Positions 59,236-64,000 of a stretch of DNA of 64,000 nucleotides are shown piece after piece. This DNA is from Streptomyces virginiae (lineage in GTDB: Bacteria > Actinomycetota > Actinomycetes > Streptomycetales > Streptomycetaceae): positions 58,455-122,454 of the forward strand of contig NZ_JOAK01000025.1 of assembly GCF_000720455.1 (NCBI RefSeq). Reading direction: 5' to 3'. The notes below the pieces were generated by a model. That model was not told the DNA's origin. It worked only from the letters and a program-made list of their open reading frames with translations, and made no database searches. How positions within the stretch are numbered: position 1 is the stretch's first letter; each line of letters starts with the position of its first letter. The position numbers and the translations under genes were made by a program.

Positions 59236-61464
59236 ATGCCCACCCGCCGCCACTTCCTCGCCGGCTCCGCGGCCGCCATCGGCCTCGCCCCGCTCTCCGC
59301 CGCACCGGAGGCCCGGGCGACGGCGGCGGCCCCCGCCCCGGCCTCGGCGGCCGCGGGCACCGCCACACCCAACCTCGTCGTGATCCTCGCCGACGACCTA
59401 GGCTACGGCGACCTCGGCGCGTACGGCCAGCAGCTGATCACCACACCACGCATCGACCGGCTCGCCGCCGAGGGCCTGAGGTTCACCGACGCCTACTCGA
59501 CGGCGGCGGTCTGCGCCCCCTCCCGCTGCTCGCTGCTGACCGGCCTGCACACCGGCCACTCCGCCGTCCGGGCCAACCCCGACGGCGCCCCCGGCGCGCT
59601 CCAGGCGGGCGACACCACCTTCGCCGAGGTACTGCGCGCCCGCGGCTACCGCACCGCCGTGTTCGGCAAGTGGGGCTTCGGCCCGGAGGAAGGCGACCAG
59701 CCCAGCCACCCCAACTCCCGCGGCTTCGAGGAGTTCTACGGCTACATCGACCACGGCCACGCACACGAGTACCACCCCCAGTACCTGTGGCACAACGGTG
59801 CGAAGGAGACCATCGCCGCCAACGCGAACGGCGCGAAGGGCGCCTACGCACCCCAGCTCATCGAGCAGCGCGCCCTCGACTTCATCACCGACCACGCCGC
59901 CGAGCCGTTCCTGCTCTTCCTCACCCCGACCGTGCCGCACGCACCGAGCGACATCCCCGACGTCGGCGCGTACGCCTCCCGCACCTGGTCCCAGCAGAAC
60001 AAGGGCCACGCCGCCCAGATCACCTACTTCGACACCCTCGTCGGCAAGATCACCGACCGGCTGCGCGCGCTCGGCATCGCCGAGAACACCGTCGTCCTCG
60101 TCACCAGCGACAACGGCCCGCACGAGGAAGGCGGCGTCAACCCCGACCTGTTCGACGCCAACGGGCCGCTGCGCGGCTACAAGCGCAACCTCTACGAGGG
60201 CGGCGTCCGCGTCCCGCTCATCGCGTGGTCCCCGGGCCGCATCGGCGCCGGCACCAGCGACCGCCCCACCCCGCTCACCGACGTGCTGCCCACCCTCGCC
60301 GACCTCGCCGGCGCGCCCGCCCCCACCGACATCGACGGACTGTCCGCCGCCCCGCTCCTCGCGGGAAGCCCGGACACCGCACGCCACAACCACCTGTACT
60401 GGTACCGGGACGAACGCGGCGTCACCAGCCGCGCCAACACCGAGGACGGCGGACGGGCCACCTGGCTCGCCGAGGCCGTACGCAAGGACCACTGGAAGGC
60501 CGTCCGGTTCGCGCCCGTCAGGGACCACGCACTGCCCGACGCGCAGTGGCAGGTCGAGCTGTACGACCTCGCCTCCGACGTCGGCGAGCGGCACGACGTC
60601 GCCGGAGCCAACCCGTCCGTGGTCGCGGGCCTGGTCACCCTCATGAGGTCCTCGTGGACCGACACGTACGTCCGCAAGCCCTTCGGGATCCGCGCCCAGG
60701 TCCAGGGGCCGGCCGTGCCCGGCCAGGCCTTCACCGTCACCGCGACCCTCGGCAACGGATCGGCCAAGCCCTGGACCCGCGCCCTCCTCGCGCTGCACGC
60801 CCCGGCGGGCTGGCAGGTCCAGGCGACCACCGGGACCGGCCGCGACCTGCTGCCCGCCGGTGCCACGCTCACCGCGAGCTGGCGGGTCACCCCGCCCGCG
60901 ACGGCCGCCACGGGCACGCAGTGGCCGCTGAGCGTCGACGGCACCGCGCAGTCACCCACCGGACCGCTGCGCTACTCCGCTGCGGAACGGGTCTCCACGG
61001 TCCCACCGGCGCCCGTGGCCGACGCCTACCTCAGCGACCTTCCATGGGTGTCGGCCGCCAACGGCTGGGGCCCGGTGGAACGCGACCGGTCCAACGGCCG
61101 CAAGCCCGCCGGGGACGGCACGCCCATCTCCTTCGGCGGCGTGACCTACGCCAAGGGCCTCGGCGTCCACGCACCCTCCGAGATCGTCTACCACCTCGGC
61201 GGCACGGCGGACCGCTTCACCGCGCTCGTCGGCATCGACGACTTCTCCACGAACCAGGCCGCCACCGGCGCGGTCAAGGCCTCCGTGCGGGGCGACGGCA
61301 AGCTGCTCTTCAGCAGCGGCAAGCTGACCGGGGCGGGGGGTCCGGTGCAGGTGGACGTCGACGTGCGCGGGGTGAGGCTGCTGTACCTGGTCGTCGAGGA
61401 CGCCAACGCCAACACCGCACTGGACCACACCTCCTGGGCCCTCGCCCGGGTCACCGTGCGCTGA
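59236..61464 (+). CDS. Secreted type I sulfatase with C-terminal NPCBM domain
   Basis: 742 residues; AAGGAG before the ATG. Tat-type signal (P-T-R-R-H-F-L-A-G-S-A-A-A). Metal ligands in L-A-D-D-L-G-Y-G-D (~51-59). The formylglycine site is C93-A-P-S-R, the Cys that FGE oxidises. T-S-D-N-G-P-H (~294-300) completes the site. After ~480 comes a NEW3-like beta domain and, from ~595, an NPCBM domain (G-V-T-Y-A-K-G-L-G-V-H-A) that binds carbohydrate. It therefore probably desulfates a sulfated glycan or aryl sulfate outside the cell. The maturation enzyme is encoded at 62466. Confidence 0.94.
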   Translation: MPTRRHFLAGSAAAIGLAPLSAAPEARATAAAPAPASAAAGTATPNLVVILADDLGYGDLGAYGQQLITTPRIDRLAAEGLRFTDAYSTAAVCAPSRCSLLTGLHTGHSAVRANPDGAPGALQAGDTTFAEVLRARGYRTAVFGKWGFGPEEGDQPSHPNSRGFEEFYGYIDHGHAHEYHPQYLWHNGAKETIAANANGAKGAYAPQLIEQRALDFITDHAAEPFLLFLTPTVPHAPSDIPDVGAYASRTWSQQNKGHAAQITYFDTLVGKITDRLRALGIAENTVVLVTSDNGPHEEGGVNPDLFDANGPLRGYKRNLYEGGVRVPLIAWSPGRIGAGTSDRPTPLTDVLPTLADLAGAPAPTDIDGLSAAPLLAGSPDTARHNHLYWYRDERGVTSRANTEDGGRATWLAEAVRKDHWKAVRFAPVRDHALPDAQWQVELYDLASDVGERHDVAGANPSVVAGLVTLMRSSWTDTYVRKPFGIRAQVQGPAVPGQAFTVTATLGNGSAKPWTRALLALHAPAGWQVQATTGTGRDLLPAGATLTASWRVTPPATAATGTQWPLSVDGTAQSPTGPLRYSAAERVSTVPPAPVADAYLSDLPWVSAANGWGPVERDRSNGRKPAGDGTPISFGGVTYAKGLGVHAPSEIVYHLGGTADRFTALVGIDDFSTNQAATGAVKASVRGDGKLLFSSGKLTGAGGPVQVDVDVRGVRLLYLVVEDANANTALDHTSWALARVTVR

Positions 61465-61503
61465 GCCGGAGTACCCCCACCCGCCGGATCCCGGTCGTCG
61501 CCC

Positions 61504-62361
61504 TCACGACCGGGCCGGTGCGTACTGCGCCCAGTCCACGATCCGTACCGCCGCACCTGCCGCCTCCCTGCCGCGGCAGTGCGCGTGGTGCCTGCGGGTC
61601 ATGCCGTCCAGGTCCAGGTGCGCCCCGAAGGCCGGAAGGGCCGCCAGCCGCCGCGCGTACGACCACAGACGGGGGTGGTCGGTGATGCGGTACACCGCCG
61701 CCGCGTCCAGGTGCCAGCGGTGCACCGTGTCCAGCTGCACCAGAGTCACCCACAACTCCACGTCCGCGGCGGTGAGCCGGCCGCCCAGCAGGTAGTCGTC
61801 GCATGCCAGCCGCCGCTCCAGGGAACCCAGGCCGCGCAGCAGGGTGGCGAGCGCGACGTCGCGCTCCGCCGCGTCGGCACCGGACCGGCCGGCGCGCTGC
61901 GCCGCGGCGTTGATGTCCTGCTCGCAGAGCCGGCCGACCTCCTTGATGCGCGCCTCGGCGCCGTCCGGGTACAGGCACGGCTCCGAGACCCCGAACCGCC
62001 GGGTCAGGTCCTGGACGATGTCCGGGGCGTGCGTGCTGACGATCCGTCCGGTCCATCCGTCGCTGAGGACCGGCGCCAGCGCCGGACCCGGGTACAGGTG
62101 CGAACTGGCCTCGTACAGCGGACGCAACGCGACGTACCCGCCGTCGGACGCGTCCGGGACGGCGGGCAGCGATGTCATCGGGAGGACGTCCTGCAGGCCC
62201 AGCAGGCTGTGCGTGACGGCGATCCGCAGACAGCTCGGACACGACGGTGTCAGGTGGAGCCGGTAGCGGTGTGGAACGGCCGGGAAGCCACTGCGCGCGT
62301 CGCGGCCGATCCTGCTCTGGAAGGACGGTGACGGCACGGCTTTCGGGTACGTGGCGGACAT
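61504..62361 (-). CDS. Glutathionyl-hydroquinone-reductase-like (GST-fold) protein
   Basis: 285 residues; GGGAGA before the ATG. An N-terminal thioredoxin-fold strand leads to C41-P-S-C44-L-R, replacing the usual C-P-W-A of glutathionyl-hydroquinone reductases. The C-terminal helical GST domain has L-L-G-G-R-L-T-A-A-D-V-E-L-W-V-T-L-V-Q-L-D (~187-207) and H-P-R-L-W-S-Y-A-R-R-L. Actinomycetes use mycothiol rather than glutathione, so the cofactor is uncertain. A C-x2-C pair would allow thiol-disulfide chemistry. Its place inside a sulfur locus suggests removal of thiols from aromatic products. Confidence 0.8.
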   Translation of the reverse strand: MSATYPKAVPSPSFQSRIGRDARSGFPAVPHRYRLHLTPSCPSCLRIAVTHSLLGLQDVLPMTSLPAVPDASDGGYVALRPLYEASSHLYPGPALAPVLSDGWTGRIVSTHAPDIVQDLTRRFGVSEPCLYPDGAEARIKEVGRLCEQDINAAAQRAGRSGADAAERDVALATLLRGLGSLERRLACDDYLLGGRLTAADVELWVTLVQLDTVHRWHLDAAAVYRITDHPRLWSYARRLAALPAFGAHLDLDGMTRRHHAHCRGREAAGAAVRIVDWAQYAPARS

Positions 62362-62409
62362 GCGTCTCCCTGGGATTGCTCGGTGCCGCCTTGTACGGGC
62401 GACGTAATT

Positions 62410-62428
62410 TCCTACCAGTTCACTAGGA
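62410..62428. promoter_or_regulatory. Dyad ahead of the GST-fold gene
   Basis: TCCTA-N9-TAGGA within the A+T-rich 105-bp gap (TAATTTCCTACC ... CACTAGGATT), about 50 bp upstream of the ATG at 62361; a candidate regulator site distinct from the 55.3-kb dyad. Confidence 0.4.
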
Positions 62429-62465
62429 TTCGCCGACTGGAGTGTCGATCCGCGTCCGGGCGCTG

Positions 62466-63383
62466 TCAAGAGGGCGTGGCGCAGCCCGCGGCCACGCGGA
62501 AGCCGATGTTGCCGGTGGAGCTGTCGGGCGTGTTGGAACTGCGGGCCGCGACGCGGTAGCGGTTGCAGTACGAGTCGTGGCAGAGGTAGGAGCCACCGCG
62601 CATCACGCGGCCCGCGCCGGGCGTGAACCGGTCGGCGCACCACTCCCACACGTTGCCGACGACGTTGTGGAGGCCGAAGCCGTTGGGGCGGAAGGACGTC
62701 ACCGGCGCGGTGCCCTCCCAGCCGTCCGCCGCGGTGTTCAGGGTGGGGAAGTCGCCCTGCCAGATGTTGCACATGTGCCGCCCGCCGGGGGTGAGGTCGT
62801 CGCCCCACGGGTAGCGCCGCTGTTCCAGCCCGCCGCGGGCCGCGTACTCCCATTCGGCCTCGGTGGGCAGCCGGGTCCCTGACCAGGCGCAGTACGCCCG
62901 GGCGTCGTTCCAGGACACGTGGACCACGGGGTGGTCCTGACGTGTGGTGACGGACGACCCGGGGCCCTCGGGGTGGCGCCAGCTCGAACCGGGGACCGCC
63001 CGCCACCAGGGGACGGCCGCCACGGCCGCGGAGGCGGCGGCGACCTCGTCGGACAGGAAGCCGCCGAAGACGAAGGAGAAGCCGAACTCCTCGGCCTCGG
63101 TGACATGGCCGGTGGTGTCGACGAAGGAGGCGAACTGGGCGTTGGTCACCGTCGTGGCGGCGATGCGGAACGGGCCGACGGTCACCTCGCGCACCGGACC
63201 CTCCCCGTCGGCGGGGAATCCGTCCGGGTCGTCGGTCCCCATGAGGAAGCTCCCGCCCGGCAGATCGACGAGCTTCCCGATCACCTGCTGTTCGGCGGGG
63301 GCGGCGGTCCGCGGCAGCGGTGGCGCGGGGGAGAGGGCGACGGTGCCGGCGTCGCCGTGTCCGGGGGCGCAGCAGGAGGGCAT
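62466..63383 (-). CDS. Formylglycine-generating enzyme (FGE/SUMF1 family)
   Basis: 305 residues. Copper-dependent oxidase that converts the sulfatase Cys to formylglycine. G-G-S-F-L-M-G-T-D (~43-51) opens the domain; [11 protein letters not shown] (~150-160) and [14 protein letters not shown] (~170-183) are core motifs. The active-site cysteines are Cys268 and Cys273 in G-G-S-Y-L-C-x-x-x-x-C, followed by [13 protein letters not shown]. Both Cys are present, so it should be active. Its natural client is the sulfatase at 59236 with C-A-P-S-R. Confidence 0.95.
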   Translation of the reverse strand: MPSCCAPGHGDAGTVALSPAPPLPRTAAPAEQQVIGKLVDLPGGSFLMGTDDPDGFPADGEGPVREVTVGPFRIAATTVTNAQFASFVDTTGHVTEAEEFGFSFVFGGFLSDEVAAASAAVAAVPWWRAVPGSSWRHPEGPGSSVTTRQDHPVVHVSWNDARAYCAWSGTRLPTEAEWEYAARGGLEQRRYPWGDDLTPGGRHMCNIWQGDFPTLNTAADGWEGTAPVTSFRPNGFGLHNVVGNVWEWCADRFTPGAGRVMRGGSYLCHDSYCNRYRVAARSSNTPDSSTGNIGFRVAAGCATPS

Positions 63384-63424
63384 GGGGGCTCCGGCGGTGT
63401 GGGACGGGTGAACGGGGCGGTCGT

Positions 63425-63915
63425 TCAGCTCTTGAGCAGCAGGCCGCGGCTGCGCAGCACGTAGCGTTCGACGGGGCTGAAGATCAGCAGGTCGATGGCG
63501 ATGCCGACGACGAGGATCAGGATGATGGCGAGGAAGACGCCGGGCAGGTCGATGTTGTTGCGGCCGTTCTCACGTGCCGGACCCCCTTGAGGCCGGTGGC
63601 GCCGAGGGTGCGGCCGGCCCGCAGGAACAGCGGGGGGACCTGGTCGATGCCGGAGACGAGCCCGTTGGCGATGGAGGGGACGGCGCCCAGCAGGATGACG
63701 GTGAACATCATGGCGTCGTTGAGGCCGAACCAGAGGACGGCCGGGGGGACCCAGGCGACCGAGGGCAGGGACTGCAGGCCCTGGGGCGGGAGCGCCTTCT
63801 CGACCAGGATCTCCCTGACCGGCGAGCGGCGGACCTCGACGGCGTCCAGGGCGTCGAGTCCGGCCTCCAGCCCGGCGAGGTCGTCCGTTGTCGCCTTCGT
63901 TTCAGTGTTGGCCAT
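63425..63915 (-). pseudogene. ABC importer permease (SsuC-like) with two internal deletions
   Basis: Starts M-A-N-T-E-T with a normal cytosolic leader to L-V-E-K-A-L-P-P, then jumps at about 63783 into G-L-Q-S-L-P-S-V-A-W-V-P-P-A-V-L-W-F-G, a motif found after the third helix in intact ~260-300-residue permeases. A second jump at about 63571 goes from G-L-K-G-V-R-H-V, with a frame change, into [17 protein letters not shown], then the last helix and R-G-L-L-L-K-S stop. About 110 and 40 residues are missing. It cannot form a channel as written. Confidence 0.8.
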
Positions 63916-64000
63916 GGCGGCGGATCTCCCCACGCAGGTGTTCAGTGATCTCGAGGGACAGCTCGGCGACGTCCGCGTCCTCGATGCGGCGCGGCTGGGC
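63902..64000 (-). CDS. ABC ATP-binding protein, C-terminal end (partial)
   Basis: The last 32 codons of a minus-strand gene entering from the right edge: P-R-R-I-E-D-A-D-V-A-E-L-S-L-E-I-T-E-H-L-R-G-E-I, then stop. This resembles the tail of SsuB-type ATPases and overlaps the permease start by 14 bp, as expected for a coupled importer operon. The catalytic part lies outside the window. Confidence 0.6.
   Translation of the reverse strand, partial: AQPRRIEDADVAELSLEITEHLRGEIRRHGQH

Overview
The window is about 72% G+C, densely coded on both strands, with GTG and ATG starts behind GGAGG-type ribosome binding sites. Its gene families (SpoIIE-type PP2C phosphatases, DUF3618/DUF6479-like small membrane proteins, XRE-cupin, HxlR and TetR regulators, a class E sortase, an FGE/sulfatase pair) point to a Streptomyces or close relative, in an accessory part of the chromosome. 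No rRNA, tRNA, CRISPR array or intact insertion sequence was seen. This is a reading by eye; family names rest on motif recognition, not searches.

Region 1 (0-4.6 kb): a TPR-like protein, an EcsC-like protein, a divergent ribosome-inactivating-protein (RIP) homologue, two hypotheticals and a GNAT remnant. Region 2 (4.6-17.1 kb) resembles a stress island: SRPBCC protein, AraC regulator, PPK2 polyphosphate kinase, CYP152-type peroxygenase, CBS and PRC-barrel proteins, a TetR/SDR pair with a palindromic operator, a flavodoxin-like protein, CorA, YihY/BrkB, a holin-like protein, DUF3618 and DUF6479. Several of these genes carry a shared upstream GGGTAG element resembling the -10 of sigma-B-family promoters. 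Region 3 (17.5-20 kb) is glpF-glpK.

Region 4 (20-31 kb): an antibiotic-resistance-type ABC-F gene behind a probable leaderless 7-codon leader peptide and an operator-like repeat; a lipobox-bearing sortase; two HxlR/NmrA pairs with a RidA; a secreted repeat protein; a PAS-GAF-PP2C phosphatase. Region 5 (31-41 kb): TetR-hydrolase-phosphatase operon behind CCTAGG repeats, TetX-like monooxygenase and DHA2 exporter, GAP-family and ComB-like proteins, a pentapeptide-repeat membrane protein and a NADAR-domain protein. Region 6 (41-54.6 kb): secreted nuclease/phosphatase-like protein, several gene remnants, CYP107-like P450, frameshifted FAD monooxygenase, barstar-domain protein, a second PP2C phosphatase, an ABC exporter with a divergent TetR and palindrome, and a secreted polysaccharide deacetylase.

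Region 7 (54.7-64 kb) is a coherent sulfur-scavenging locus: XRE-cupin regulator, dyad operator, ABC importer (permease, ATPase, lipoprotein), arylsulfotransferase-like protein, secreted sulfatase with a C-A-P-S-R formylglycine site, glutathionyl-hydroquinone-reductase-like protein, the formylglycine-generating enzyme that would activate the sulfatase, and a second importer whose permease carries two internal deletions.

A recurring oddity is the number of genes with deletion or frameshift scars: the 63.4 kb permease, the ASCH/LysR junction at 42.08 kb, the ECF sigma remnant at 44.1 kb, the monooxygenase at 46.4 kb, DoxX at 33.5 kb and GNAT at 4.2 kb.
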